Assembly (NCBI RefSeq): GCF_001908185.1
Contig: NZ_LGHM01000072.1
Location: forward strand, 1-38,382
Source of the DNA: Bradyrhizobium sp. AS23.2
GTDB lineage: Bacteria; Pseudomonadota; Alphaproteobacteria; Rhizobiales; Xanthobacteraceae
Length of the DNA stretch: 38,382 nucleotides
Direction: 5' to 3'
In this document: positions 8,303 through 17,173 of the stretch, one piece after another
How the letters are laid out: every line of letters begins with the position of its first letter
How positions within the stretch are numbered: position 1 is the stretch's first letter
Position numbers and translations under genes: made by a program
Notes under the pieces: model-generated
What the model was told of the DNA's origin: nothing
The model's input: the letters and a program-made list of their open reading frames with translations, nothing else
Databases searched by the model: none

Positions 8303-9346
8303 ATGCCGAAATACAGGGTGGTGACGCCGAAGGGCGCGAGCTTCACGGTCGCGGGCAGCGACTATTCCTATGAGCGCGAGGCGCTCGATCCGATCGACGC
8401 CGAGATCATCGAGGCGCCGGCCGACGAGGCCGGGTTCATCGCCGCCGCAAAGTCCGCCGACGCCATCTATGCCAAGGGCATCCCGATCACCAAGTCGATC
8501 ATCGACGCGCTGGAGAACTGCAAGGTGATCACGCTCGGCTCGGTCGGCGTGGACAGCGTCGACGTGAAGGCCGCGACCGCCCGCGGCATTCCCGTCACCA
8601 ACATCCCCGACACCTTCATCGAGGAGGTTGCCGACCACGCCATGATGCTGCTGCTCGCCGGCTTCCGCCGCCTGGTCGAGCAGGACAAGATGGTGCGCAG
8701 CGGACGCTGGGCGGAGGGCCGGCCGGCGCTGTCGAAGATTCCGCGGCTGATGGGCCAGACACTCGGCTTCATCTCGTTCGGCCGCGTCGCGCGTGCGGTT
8801 GCGAAGCGCGCCGCGCCCTTCGGCCTGCGCATGATGGCTTACGATCCCTTCATCCAGGAGACCCTGATGTACGACCACGGCGTCATCCCGGCGACGCTGA
8901 ACGAGGTGCTGTCGCAATCGGACTTCGTCTCGATGCACGCGCCGGCCCGGCCCGAGGTGCATCACATGCTGACCGAGAAGCACTTCCGGCAGATGAAGAA
9001 GGGCTCGGTCTTCATCAATACGGGCCGCGGCGCCACGGTGGACGAGGAGAGTCTGATCAAGGCGCTGCAGGAGGGTTGGATCGCGCATGCCGCCCTCGAC
9101 GTGCTGGAGAAGGAACCGCCCTCGCACAACAATCCCATCCTTGGCATGGAGAACGTGACCCTGACCGCCCATGTCGCCTCGGCCTCGGCACGGTTCGACG
9201 AAGCGCGCAAGCGCCGCGTGGGCTACGAATTGTCACTGGTGCTTCAGGGCATGTGGCCGGTAAGCTGTGTCAATCCGTCGGTGCTGCAGAACACCGCGCT
9301 CCGCCGCTGGCAGCCTGTCAGCATGGATCGCGGCCCGAACAGCTAG
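8303..9346 (+). CDS. D-isomer-specific 2-hydroxyacid dehydrogenase (CtBP-like)
   Basis: A 347-residue cytosolic NAD(P)-dependent dehydrogenase of the D-2-hydroxyacid/phosphoglycerate dehydrogenase family. The catalytic triad is visible: Arg242 in NTGRGATVDE, Glu271 in LEKEPP and His290 in LTAHVASAS. The nucleotide-binding loop reads TLGFISFGRVARAVA (residues 153-167), so two glycines of the usual GxGxxG are replaced (Ser158, Ala163), which is odd for an active dehydrogenase. ATG 8303 follows GGGAGCAGGAA. It is the first gene of a run with an ABC binding protein and permeases, so it may oxidise or reduce the imported compound; that link is inferred. A role as a non-enzymatic CtBP-type protein cannot be excluded. 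Confidence 0.88.
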   Translation: MPKYRVVTPKGASFTVAGSDYSYEREALDPIDAEIIEAPADEAGFIAAAKSADAIYAKGIPITKSIIDALENCKVITLGSVGVDSVDVKAATARGIPVTNIPDTFIEEVADHAMMLLLAGFRRLVEQDKMVRSGRWAEGRPALSKIPRLMGQTLGFISFGRVARAVAKRAAPFGLRMMAYDPFIQETLMYDHGVIPATLNEVLSQSDFVSMHAPARPEVHHMLTEKHFRQMKKGSVFINTGRGATVDEESLIKALQEGWIAHAALDVLEKEPPSHNNPILGMENVTLTAHVASASARFDEARKRRVGYELSLVLQGMWPVSCVNPSVLQNTALRRWQPVSMDRGPNS

Positions 9347-9434
9347 GCGGTCGGCGCGAAAAACGCGCTGGAAACCGGAACGGCCCTTCACCGGCGATCA
9401 ACGCCGGGAAGGGAGACATCATAGGGAGGAACTG

Positions 9435-10778
9435 ATGAGGAACGACATCACACGTCGTGATGCCTTGGCGCTGGGCCTGTCCGCTGCGGCAGTCGCAGCA
9501 ACCGGTGCTCCGGCGAACGCCGAATCCGCGATCAAGGCCGCGGACGTCCCCGCCCCGAAACTGCCGATCGAGAAAGGCGCAACCCTGCGCATGCTGCGGC
9601 CGGTACGCTTCGTCCAGGCCGACGAAGACGTGTTCCGCGCCAATGCGGCCAAGTTCACCAAGGAGACCGGCGTCGAGGTCAAGGTCGATTTCGTCGGCTG
9701 GGAGGACATCAACCAGCAGACCGCGGTGACCGCCAATTCCGGCGCCGGCCCCGACATCATCATCGGCTTCTCCGATGCTCCGCACATCTATGTCGACAAG
9801 CTGATCGAGCTGACCGACGTGGCCGACTATGTCGGCAAGCGTTATGGCGGCTGGCTGCCGCTCGCGCAGCGCTACGGCAAGAAGAACAAGAGCGACACCT
9901 GGATCGGACTGCCGTTCGGCGCCACCGCAGGTCCCCTGATCTACCGCAAATCGATCCTGCAATCGGTCGGCTTCGACAAGGCGCCGGAAGACCACGCCGG
10001 TTTCCTCGACCTGTGCCAGAAGCTTCACAAGGCCGGCAAGCCGGCCGGCTTCGCGCTCGGCAACGCCAAGGGCGACGGCAACGGCTTCGCGAGCTGGGCG
10101 CTGTGGTCGCACAATGCGGCCCTGCTCGATGAAGAAGGCAACGTCACCATCAACAGCAAGGAGACGATCGCCGCGCTGAACTGGGTCAAGCAGCTCTACC
10201 CGACCTTCATCCCCGGCACGACGGCGTGGAATGACGTCAGCAACAACCGCGCCTACGCCTCGCAGGAGATCGCGCTGACCGCCAACGGCGTCTCGCTCTA
10301 CTTCTCGCTGAAGAACGATCCGGCAACCAAGGCGATCGCCGACGACAGCGAGCATCAGTTGCTGCCGAAGGGCCTGGCCAAGGTCTCTCCGATGGCGGGC
10401 CTTACGCTGAACGCCATGGTGTTCAAGCACAGCCAGTCCCCCAACGCCGCAAAGGCCTTCCTGCAATACATGCTGGAAAAGGACCAGTACGAGCCGTGGC
10501 TCAACGCCAACTCCGGCTACTGGGCCCAGCCGCTGGCCGCCTATGCGGAGGCCGCCGTGTGGTCGCAAGACCCCAAGGTGAAGCTGTTCAAGGACACGAT
10601 GAACAGCACCTATTATGACGGCTATGCGGGCCCGATCTCGACGGCGACCGGTGCCGTCAGCGCCGACTACGTGCTGATCCAGATGTTCGCATCCGTTGCG
10701 ACCGGCGCGGCCACGCCGGAGGCCGCGGCTGCAGAAGCCGAACAGCGCTGCAAGCGGTACTTCCGACGGCAGAAGTAG
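9435..10778 (+). CDS. Tat-exported ABC transporter substrate-binding protein, sugar type (family 1)
   Basis: The 447-residue periplasmic binding protein starts at ATG 9435 with GGGAGGA five bases before it; the longer upstream frame lacks such a site and overlaps the dehydrogenase. The N-terminus (MRNDITRRDALALG, then a hydrophobic stretch ending PANA) is a twin-arginine signal. The body has family-1 solute-binding features: FTKETGVEVKVDFVGWEDI, a GPDIIIGFSDAPHIY hinge and a conserved WIGLPFG. It should deliver a carbohydrate-like ligand to the permeases at 10934 and 11883. Tat export suggests folding in the cytoplasm. Ligand unknown. Confidence 0.92.
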   Translation: MRNDITRRDALALGLSAAAVAATGAPANAESAIKAADVPAPKLPIEKGATLRMLRPVRFVQADEDVFRANAAKFTKETGVEVKVDFVGWEDINQQTAVTANSGAGPDIIIGFSDAPHIYVDKLIELTDVADYVGKRYGGWLPLAQRYGKKNKSDTWIGLPFGATAGPLIYRKSILQSVGFDKAPEDHAGFLDLCQKLHKAGKPAGFALGNAKGDGNGFASWALWSHNAALLDEEGNVTINSKETIAALNWVKQLYPTFIPGTTAWNDVSNNRAYASQEIALTANGVSLYFSLKNDPATKAIADDSEHQLLPKGLAKVSPMAGLTLNAMVFKHSQSPNAAKAFLQYMLEKDQYEPWLNANSGYWAQPLAAYAEAAVWSQDPKVKLFKDTMNSTYYDGYAGPISTATGAVSADYVLIQMFASVATGAATPEAAAAEAEQRCKRYFRRQK

Positions 10779-10791
10779 CGTCCGTCCTTGC

Positions 10792-10905
10792 GAGCGAAGC
10801 GAAGCAATCCAGTCTGTCTCCGCGATTGGAGCCTGGATTGCTTCGTCGCACCAGTGCAAAATTGCTTCGCAATTTTGTCACGGGCTCCTCGCAATGACGA
10901 TGTGG
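10792..10905. repeat. Palindromic repeat, family B, between binding-protein and permease genes
   Basis: The element contains GAAGCAATCCAG (10801-10812) inverted with CTGGATTGCTTC (10833-10844), and a separate hairpin CAAAATTGC-ttc-GCAATTTTG (10857-10877), flanked by CTTGCGAG and CTCGCAATGACGA. The same family occurs at 25892-25978. It follows the binding-protein stop by 13 bp and ends about 28 bp before the permease start, so it lies within the transcript and can fold in the mRNA. Confidence 0.8.
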
Positions 10906-10933
10906 TGACTCTCACAGACGGGACAACGCCCTG

Positions 10934-11890
10934 ATGTCCGTGACGACACTCTCCTCCCTTGCCCTGGCGCAGCGGCAGCCGTCCTGGCTGGTCCGCCTGT
11001 TCGACTACAAGCCGTTCCTGATCGTGATGTGCCTCGCGCCCGCGATCGGGCTGCTCGCGGTGTTCCTGACCTATCCGCTCGGCCTTGGCATCTGGCTGGC
11101 CTTCACCGACACCACGATCGGCCGAAGCGGCGTCTTCGTAGGCTTCGAGAATTTCCAGTACCTGCTCACCGATCCCCTGTGGTGGAACGCGGTGTTCTAC
11201 AGCGTGGTCTACACGGCGATCGCGACCTTCGGAAAATTTGCGCTTGGCTTCTGGCTCGCGCTGCTGCTGAACAACCATTTTCCGTTCAAGAGCCTGCTGC
11301 GCGCCATCGTGCTGCTGCCCTGGATCGTGCCGACAGTGCTCTCGGCGCTGGCGTTCTGGTGGATCTACGATCCGCAGTTCTCGATCATCTCCTATTTGCT
11401 GGTCGACGTGCTGCATTGGCGCGAGACTAATATCGACTTCCTCGGCTCGCCCTGGCCGGCGCGCTTCTCGCTGATCGCCGCCAACATCTGGCGCGGCATT
11501 CCCTTTGTCGCGATCTCGCTGCTGGCGGGCCTGCAGACCATATCGCCCTCGCTCTACGAGGCCGCGATGCTCGACGGTGCCAGCGCCTGGCAGCGCTTCC
11601 GCTACATCACCTTCCCGATGATGATGCCGATCCTCGCCATCGTCATGACCTTCTCGATCATCTTCACCTTCACCGACTTCCAGCTCGTCTACGCCATCAC
11701 CCGCGGCGGCCCCGGGAACTCGACCCACCTGCTCGCCACGCTCGCCTTCCAGCGTGGCATCGCCGGTGGTGAGCTCGGCGAAGGTGCCGCGATCGCGGTG
11801 TCGATGATCCCGTTCCTGGTGTTCGCGACGGTGTTCTCCTATTTCGGCCTGGCGCGCCGCAAATGGCAGCAGGGAGAGAGCAATGACTGA
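10934..11890 (+). CDS. ABC transporter permease, MalF/UgpA type
   Basis: A 318-residue inner-membrane subunit with six predicted transmembrane helices. The cytoplasmic EAA loop that contacts the ATPase is visible as EAAMLDGASAWQRFRYIT...P at about residues 212-230, typical of CUT1 sugar importers. It pairs with the MalG-type permease that overlaps its end by 8 bp (coding 11883-11890), so the two are translationally coupled. The matching binding protein is upstream at 9435-10778. No ATP-binding subunit is encoded in this operon. Confidence 0.93.
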   Translation: MSVTTLSSLALAQRQPSWLVRLFDYKPFLIVMCLAPAIGLLAVFLTYPLGLGIWLAFTDTTIGRSGVFVGFENFQYLLTDPLWWNAVFYSVVYTAIATFGKFALGFWLALLLNNHFPFKSLLRAIVLLPWIVPTVLSALAFWWIYDPQFSIISYLLVDVLHWRETNIDFLGSPWPARFSLIAANIWRGIPFVAISLLAGLQTISPSLYEAAMLDGASAWQRFRYITFPMMMPILAIVMTFSIIFTFTDFQLVYAITRGGPGNSTHLLATLAFQRGIAGGELGEGAAIAVSMIPFLVFATVFSYFGLARRKWQQGESND

Positions 11891-12779
11891 TTCCGTCGCG
11901 CAAGCCTCCGCCGTCGCGAAGACGGCGCCCGACACCATGGCCTGGGATTCCGGGCTGCGGCGGCTGATGATGATCTACCTGCCGCTCGCCTGCTTCGTGA
12001 TCATCCTGCTGTTTCCGTTCTACTGGATGGCGATCACGTCGTTCAAGCCGAACGCGGAGCTGATGAACTTCAAGGAGCACAATCCGTTCTGGATCTCCTC
12101 GCCGACGCTGGCGCACGTCAAGCACCTGCTGTTCGACACCGCCTATCCGCGCTGGCTGTGGACGACGATGCTGGTGGCGATCGGCTCGACGACGCTGTCG
12201 CTGCTCGCCAGCACGCTCGCCGCCTACGCCATCGAGCGCCTGCGCTTCCGCGGCAGCCCCTATGTCGGCCTCGGCATTTATCTTGCCTATCTGGTGCCGC
12301 CCTCGATCCTGTTCATTCCGCTCGCCACCGTCGTGGTGCAATTCGGCCTGTTCGACAGCCCGATGGCGCTGATCCTGGTTTATCCGACCTTCCTGGTGCC
12401 GTTCTGCACCTGGCTACTGATCGGCTATTTCAAGTCGATCCCCTACGAGCTCGAGGAATGCGCGCTGGTCGACGGCGCGACGCGACTGCAGATCCTGCGG
12501 CGGATCACGCTGCCGCTCGCAGTGCCCGGGCTGATCTCGGCCGGCATCTTCTCCTTCACGCTGTCCTGGAACGAGTTCATCTACGCGCTCGCCTTCATCC
12601 AGAGCGGCGCCAACAAGACCGTGCCGGTCGCGATCCTGACCGAGCTCGTCACCGGTGACGTCTATCAATGGGGCGCCCTGATGGCGGGATCGCTGCTCGG
12701 CTCGCTGCCGGTTGCGATCTTCTACTCGCTGTTCGTGGATTACTACGTGTCCTCACTGACCGGGGCGGTCAAGGAGTAA
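11883..12779 (+). CDS. ABC transporter permease, MalG/UgpE type
   Basis: A 298-residue inner-membrane subunit, six helices, with the EAA motif variant EECALVDGATRLQILRRIT.P at about residues 190-210. The C-terminus VSSLTGAVKE is the conserved MalG-type tail that reaches the ATPase. The start ATG lies inside the last codons of the upstream permease gene. A diverged copy of this gene's last ~70 bases is present downstream at about 13911-13972. It needs an ATPase supplied from elsewhere. Confidence 0.93.
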   Translation: MTDSVAQASAVAKTAPDTMAWDSGLRRLMMIYLPLACFVIILLFPFYWMAITSFKPNAELMNFKEHNPFWISSPTLAHVKHLLFDTAYPRWLWTTMLVAIGSTTLSLLASTLAAYAIERLRFRGSPYVGLGIYLAYLVPPSILFIPLATVVVQFGLFDSPMALILVYPTFLVPFCTWLLIGYFKSIPYELEECALVDGATRLQILRRITLPLAVPGLISAGIFSFTLSWNEFIYALAFIQSGANKTVPVAILTELVTGDVYQWGALMAGSLLGSLPVAIFYSLFVDYYVSSLTGAVKE

Positions 12780-12911
12780 CCGGCTACTGCGCGCGATCGC
12801 ATCCGATCGTGCAATCCTGATAGACCGCGTACGTCTTTAGTCCCACCCTGCCGCGCTGACGGCGGGTCGATCATCGGCGCCGCCGACAATCCCCCGGAAA
12901 GCGAGGATTGC

Positions 12912-13880
12912 ATGGGATCGCTAAAACCTCCCTCGTTGTCCCGACGCGGTTTTTGCGTGTGTTGCATCGGCGGCACGTTCACTGCCGCGACCGGTTGGCT
13001 TACCCCCAGGCAGGCGTTTGCAGAGGCGCGCGGCCTCGTCAGCCTGATCAAGGACAGCGCGGCAACGTCTCCCATCACGACCCACAAGCTGCGCAACAAT
13101 GTCAGTATCCTCGAAGGATCCGGAGGCAACATTGCCGTCCTCACGGGACCTGACGGCAAGCTTCTGGTCGACGCCGGAATCGGCGTCTCGCGCCCCCGGC
13201 TGAGCAAGGCGATCGCCGAGCTCGGCAGCGAGCCGGTCGCGCATCTGATCAATACGCACTGGCACTTCGACCATGCCGACGGCAATGAATGGCTGCACGC
13301 GGCAGGCGCGCAGATCATTGCACACGAAAACACCCGCAAGCATCTTTCCGGCATTCAGCGGGTCGAAGACTGGGACTACAATTTCCTTGCCTCTCCCGCC
13401 GACGCTATCCCCGCTGAGGTCTTCGCTGGGGAACATAGCCTAAAGCTCAACGGCGAATCGATCGCCCTGAAATATTACGGGCCAGCGCACACCGATGGCG
13501 ACGTTTCCGTTACGTTTACTGAGGCCAACATCCTTCATGCGGGCGATACCTACTGGAACGGCATTTATCCGTTTATCGACTATTCGACCGGCGGCAGCAT
13601 CGACGGCATGATCTCGGCGTCCGACGCCAATCTGGCGGCGAGCAAAAGCGACACCATCATCATTCCCGGTCACGGCAGGCCCGTCAGCAACAAGGCCGAG
13701 CTACAGGAATTTCGCGACATGCTGGTCGCTATCCGGGACAATGTCGGCAACCTCAAGAAACAGGGGAAAACGCGCGACGAAGTCGTTGCCGCCAAGCCCA
13801 CTGCCGCGTTCGACGCGAAATGGGGGCAGTTCGTCATCGATCCCGGTTTCTTCACCAGATTGGTCTATGAGGGCGTGTAA
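12912..13880 (+). CDS. Tat-exported metallo-beta-lactamase-fold hydrolase
   Basis: A 322-residue protein with an N-terminal twin-arginine signal (SRRGFCVCCIGG, residues 10-21). The binuclear zinc site is complete: His116-x-His118-x-Asp120-His121 (HWHFDH), His193 in AHTDGD, Asp212 in GDTYWNG and His254 in PGHGRP. The layout resembles periplasmic MBL proteins related to SoxH/QuiP-type or quinoprotein relay enzymes rather than true lactamases; the exact substrate is unknown. GCGAGGA lies six bases before the ATG. It sits between the ABC operon and a phytase-like gene, and a permease remnant follows its stop, so its arrival may have disturbed an older gene order. Confidence 0.9.
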   Translation: MGSLKPPSLSRRGFCVCCIGGTFTAATGWLTPRQAFAEARGLVSLIKDSAATSPITTHKLRNNVSILEGSGGNIAVLTGPDGKLLVDAGIGVSRPRLSKAIAELGSEPVAHLINTHWHFDHADGNEWLHAAGAQIIAHENTRKHLSGIQRVEDWDYNFLASPADAIPAEVFAGEHSLKLNGESIALKYYGPAHTDGDVSVTFTEANILHAGDTYWNGIYPFIDYSTGGSIDGMISASDANLAASKSDTIIIPGHGRPVSNKAELQEFRDMLVAIRDNVGNLKKQGKTRDEVVAAKPTAAFDAKWGQFVIDPGFFTRLVYEGV

Positions 13881-13910
13881 GGCTGCCGCAGTGTCGCAAC
13901 GTGGCTGTGA

Positions 13911-13972
13911 TCTTTCTGTTCGTCGCGGCTGATGACGACGTGTCCTCATTGACCGGCGCGGTGAAGAATAAC
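13911..13972 (+). pseudogene. Remnant of a MalG-type permease 3' end
   Basis: The bases from about 13935 (GACGTGTCCTCA...) match the last codons of the permease gene at 12743-12779. The deduced VSSLTGAVK is the same in both, and the base changes inside it (CTG/TTG, GGG/GGC, GTC/GTG) are synonymous. Upstream, CTGTGATCTTT..CTGTTCGT also matches, with small insertions and deletions. There is no intact frame. It appears to be the tail of a related permease gene that once stood directly before the phytase-like gene. Confidence 0.65.
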
Positions 13973-14057
13973 CTAGCTGCCGCGGCGTTTGGCCCGGTTT
14001 CACAAAACTGCAATCTGCAGACAGCATAAGGCGTGCGTCCGCTAACAGGAGACGCAC

Positions 14058-15413
14058 ATGCGCGCGACTTTTCTTGCCTCCGTCGCAACGATCATTCTCA
14101 CCGCGAGCACGGCGCTCGCGCAGAACGAAGGCGAATTCCCGGCCAAGCTCGCCGGCCACGTGGTGATGCCGGCCGCCACCTTCATCGACGCGCCGGCCGA
14201 CGCGCCCGCCGATCTCAAGACCTCAGGCAAGTACACCACCGGCAAGCGCGTCGACGCGCTCGGCACCGTGATGGGCAAGTCCTATGAGCGCCCGACCGGC
14301 GTCGCGCTGCCGTTCAAGGGCCAGCCGCTGCAGGGCCATTCCGGCATCAAGACCATGCCCGACGGCACCTTCTGGGTGATCACCGACAACGGCATGGGCG
14401 CGCGCGCCAACTCGATGGACTCGATGCTGTACCTGAACCGCTACAAGATGGACTGGGCCAGCGGCAAGATCGAGCGGCAGGAGACCATCTTCCTGCACGA
14501 CCCCGACAAGAAAGTGCCGTTCCGCATCGTGCACGAGGACACGCAGAAGCGCTACCTCACCGGCGCCGACTTCGACACCGAAGGCTTCCAGATCATCGGC
14601 GACAATTTCTGGATCGGCGACGAGTTCGGACCCTATATCCTGAAGGCCGACAAGACCGGCAAGATCCTCGGCGTGTTCGAGACGGTTGCCGACGGCAAGC
14701 CGGTGCGCTCGCCCGATCATTGGGCGGTTGCGACCCCCGGCGCCCCGGGCGCGACCTATACCAACGTCAACCTCCGCCGCTCCAAGGGCTATGAGGGCTT
14801 TGCGGCGTCCAAGGACGGCAAGTTCCTCTACGGCCTGCTCGAGGGTCCGCTGTGGGATGCCGACAAGAAGGACTGGGAGAGGGTCGACGGCAAGGAAGCC
14901 TCGCGCATCCTCGAATTCGACGTCGCGGCGGAGAAGTTCACCGGCCGCTACTGGCAGTATGTGTTCGAGCAGAACGGCAACGCCATCGGCGACTTCAACA
15001 TGATCGACCCGACCAGCGGCCTCATCATCGAGCGCGACAACGGCGAAGGCACCGCCGACAAGGCCTGTCCGCAAGGCACCCGCGGCGAGAACTGCTTTCC
15101 TGATCTCGCCAAGTTCAAGCGCATCTACAAGATCGAGCTCTCGGACGCCAATGTCGGCAAGCCCGTGCGCAAGATCGGCTACATCGACCTGTTGAAGATT
15201 AGGGATCCCGACAAGAAGGCGCGCAAACCGCTGAATGACGGCGTCTACACCTTCCCGTTCTTCACCATCGAGAATGTCGATTGCGTCGATGACACCCACA
15301 TCATCGTCGGCAATGACAACAACCTGCCGTTCTCGTCCAGCCGCGATCCCAACAAGGCCGACGACGACGAGTTCATGCTGCTCGAAGTCGCCGACTTCCT
15401 GAAGGCGAAGTGA
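14058..15413 (+). CDS. Secreted esterase-like / phytase-like domain protein
   Basis: A 451-residue exported protein; the signal peptide MRATFLASVATIILTASTALA precedes QNEGEFPAKL. The remainder fits the 'esterase-like activity of phytase' family (PF13449-type beta-propeller): GHSGIKTMPDGTFWVITDNGMGARANS, ADFDTEGFQI, FWIGDEFGPYIL, GYEGFAASKDGKFLYGLLEGPL and a final VGNDNNLPFSSSR. Family members are thought to hydrolyse phosphoesters in the periplasm, but biochemical support is thin. AACAGGAG lies upstream of ATG 14058. The neighbouring sugar-type ABC system could take up a product; this is inference. Confidence 0.88.
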   Translation: MRATFLASVATIILTASTALAQNEGEFPAKLAGHVVMPAATFIDAPADAPADLKTSGKYTTGKRVDALGTVMGKSYERPTGVALPFKGQPLQGHSGIKTMPDGTFWVITDNGMGARANSMDSMLYLNRYKMDWASGKIERQETIFLHDPDKKVPFRIVHEDTQKRYLTGADFDTEGFQIIGDNFWIGDEFGPYILKADKTGKILGVFETVADGKPVRSPDHWAVATPGAPGATYTNVNLRRSKGYEGFAASKDGKFLYGLLEGPLWDADKKDWERVDGKEASRILEFDVAAEKFTGRYWQYVFEQNGNAIGDFNMIDPTSGLIIERDNGEGTADKACPQGTRGENCFPDLAKFKRIYKIELSDANVGKPVRKIGYIDLLKIRDPDKKARKPLNDGVYTFPFFTIENVDCVDDTHIIVGNDNNLPFSSSRDPNKADDDEFMLLEVADFLKAK

Positions 15414-15434
15414 GACCGGGCGCTCTCTCCTCTC

Positions 15435-15460
15435 CCTCTCCCCGTTCTTGCGGGGAGAGG
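15435..15460. terminator. Strong hairpin between convergent genes (repeat family D)
   Basis: A perfect 10-bp stem, CCTCTCCCCG-ttcttg-CGGGGAGAGG, lies 22 bp after the phytase-like gene and 40 bp after the end of the opposing DUF4139 gene. It belongs to the same family as the hairpins at 31885-32015. There is no T-run, but its position suggests bidirectional 3'-end formation or mRNA protection. Confidence 0.6.
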
Positions 15461-15499
15461 TAAGACGGGACCGCGGTTCGATTCGAACGCACCATATTT

Positions 15500-17173
15500 C
15501 TAGCCAGCCGGCACGATCACCATGCTCTTGTCCTTCGGCCAGCGGATGCGCCAGGCGAAGTTGATGTCCCTGACATCGCCGGGCTTGGCGTCGAACGTCC
15601 ATTCCAGCACGCCGCGCCGGTCGCGGATGTTGCTCGCGGTCGGCGGTGTGGACGAGGTCAGCATCTCGACGACGATGTCCTCGTTCTCGCTGACCGGCAA
15701 CTGATCCTCGATCGCGACCTTGATCGGGAAGTCGTGACCGTTGCGGAAGGTGGTCTTGAACGCGCGCTCGTCGGTCTTCGACGTCGTGACCAGGAGGCCG
15801 GCGGAGCCCTCGTTGCGCTTGAGCACCGCGCGCTCGATCTTGATCTTGTCGTCGGCACCGAAACCAAGCCGCACGATGTCGTCCTTGGCCGAGGCAGCGA
15901 TCTTGCCGCGGCCGACAAAGACGCCGTCGCGGTAGATCGCGACCTTGCCCGGCAGCAGAGTCGCATCATCGGTCTGCTTGAAGCTGGCTTCGAGGAAGGC
16001 AGTCGGATCCATCACCGGTGCGGCACGGACCGCGAGATCGGCGGGCACGCTCATGGACGCGATGCGCAGGCTCTTGGCGCCCTCGGCAGCGCCGAGGCTG
16101 ACGCGGCCGGGAATCCTGAACGTGGCCTGGAAGTCGCCGATCTCGGCGACCGCCTGCTGCTCATCGGCACGCTCGCGCGGCTCGGCCGCCTCCGTGGATT
16201 TTGCCGCATACTGCATCTGACGCGGCGCTGGCGCGGACCGCACCAGATCCGAGGCCGCGCCGAGCGCCATCGGCTTCGGCACTTGCGGATATTGCGCGAC
16301 CAGCGAGTTCAGCTCCGGCGCGCTGCCGCCGCGGCCGATGCGAACCGTGGAGACGCCGAGCGTGACGTTGGACCAGTCCTCGCCGGTCGATTGCGTGACC
16401 TCGGCGCGGCGGACCAGTTCGACTTGCGGCTTGCGGTCCTTGGCGCCGGTGTCGAGCCGGGCGTCATAGAGCGGCACCCAACGCGCATTGCGCACGGCAT
16501 AGGTCACCCGCAGCGTCGCCTTGGTCGCGGCTGCCGAGGCGACGTCGATCCTCACCTCGAGCTTGCTCGGCGGCTTGGCGGAGCGCTCCGCTTCGAGCTG
16601 CGCGATCTGGCGATCGATCTCGCGCTGTTTTCGCGTGGCGTCGCGGATCGCAGTGTCGGCGGTCGCGATCTCCTCGGCGACCGCGGCAAAGGCCGCGCGC
16701 CATTCGGTGATCGGCCGCGCCTCGCCCTTGTCGCCGAGACCGGCGGGAGAAGCTTCGGCAAAGTGCTGCGCGAATTTGCGCCGGGCGTTGGCTGCGTCGA
16801 TCGCGCCTTGCAGATCGGCACGCTGATCCCTGAGCGCTTCGATGCGCTTGTCGAGCTCGGGCAGGTTGACGGGCAGCGCCGCGCGCGGCGGCCGCGCGTC
16901 GATCGTGCCGATGGTGAGCTTGGCCCCCGCCTCGCCTTCAACGCGCAGCGAGGACGGATCGAGCGAGAGCGGAAAGTCCTTGGCGACCAGCGTGCTGTCG
17001 CCGGAAGCGAGGTCCAGCGCGATGATTCGGGTAACCGTGGCGCCGTCAGGGTAAACTGTGACGGTGTCGATCGCCGAAGTTGCGTCCACGTCGGCGGCCC
17101 ATGACGGCAACGCCGCCGCACTGGCCAGCATAACCAGGCTCGTCGTTGCCAAACATTTTGCGGTGATGCGCAT
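15500..17173 (-). CDS. Secreted DUF4139 (MuiA-like) protein
   Basis: A 557-residue protein beginning at ATG 17173, which has AGGAGG five bases upstream; earlier in-frame codons lack a site. A signal peptide (MRITAKCLATTSLVMLASAAALPSWAA) precedes a DUF4140-type N-terminal domain (IDTVTVYPDGATVTR, LPLSLDPSSLRVEG-like) and a coiled coil at about residues 120-195 (LDKRIEALRDQRADLQ, REIDRQIAQLEAE). The DUF4139 beta-rich domain follows, with VTYAVRNARWVPLYDARLD and GEDWSNVTLGVST. Relatives are called mucoidy inhibitor MuiA, but function is not known. The last part ends INFAWRIRWPKDKSMVIVPAG. Confidence 0.9.
   Translation of the reverse strand: MRITAKCLATTSLVMLASAAALPSWAADVDATSAIDTVTVYPDGATVTRIIALDLASGDSTLVAKDFPLSLDPSSLRVEGEAGAKLTIGTIDARPPRAALPVNLPELDKRIEALRDQRADLQGAIDAANARRKFAQHFAEASPAGLGDKGEARPITEWRAAFAAVAEEIATADTAIRDATRKQREIDRQIAQLEAERSAKPPSKLEVRIDVASAAATKATLRVTYAVRNARWVPLYDARLDTGAKDRKPQVELVRRAEVTQSTGEDWSNVTLGVSTVRIGRGGSAPELNSLVAQYPQVPKPMALGAASDLVRSAPAPRQMQYAAKSTEAAEPRERADEQQAVAEIGDFQATFRIPGRVSLGAAEGAKSLRIASMSVPADLAVRAAPVMDPTAFLEASFKQTDDATLLPGKVAIYRDGVFVGRGKIAASAKDDIVRLGFGADDKIKIERAVLKRNEGSAGLLVTTSKTDERAFKTTFRNGHDFPIKVAIEDQLPVSENEDIVVEMLTSSTPPTASNIRDRRGVLEWTFDAKPGDVRDINFAWRIRWPKDKSMVIVPAG

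Noticed and set aside
9267..9434. Longer N-terminus for the first ABC binding protein
   Set aside because: It would overlap the dehydrogenase gene and hide the Tat signal; ATG 9435 has a strong GGGAGGA site.
14223..15602. 459-residue minus-strand frame over the phytase-like gene
   Set aside because: It is antisense to a secreted protein with signal peptide and family motifs, and crosses the intergenic hairpin; no domain is recognisable.
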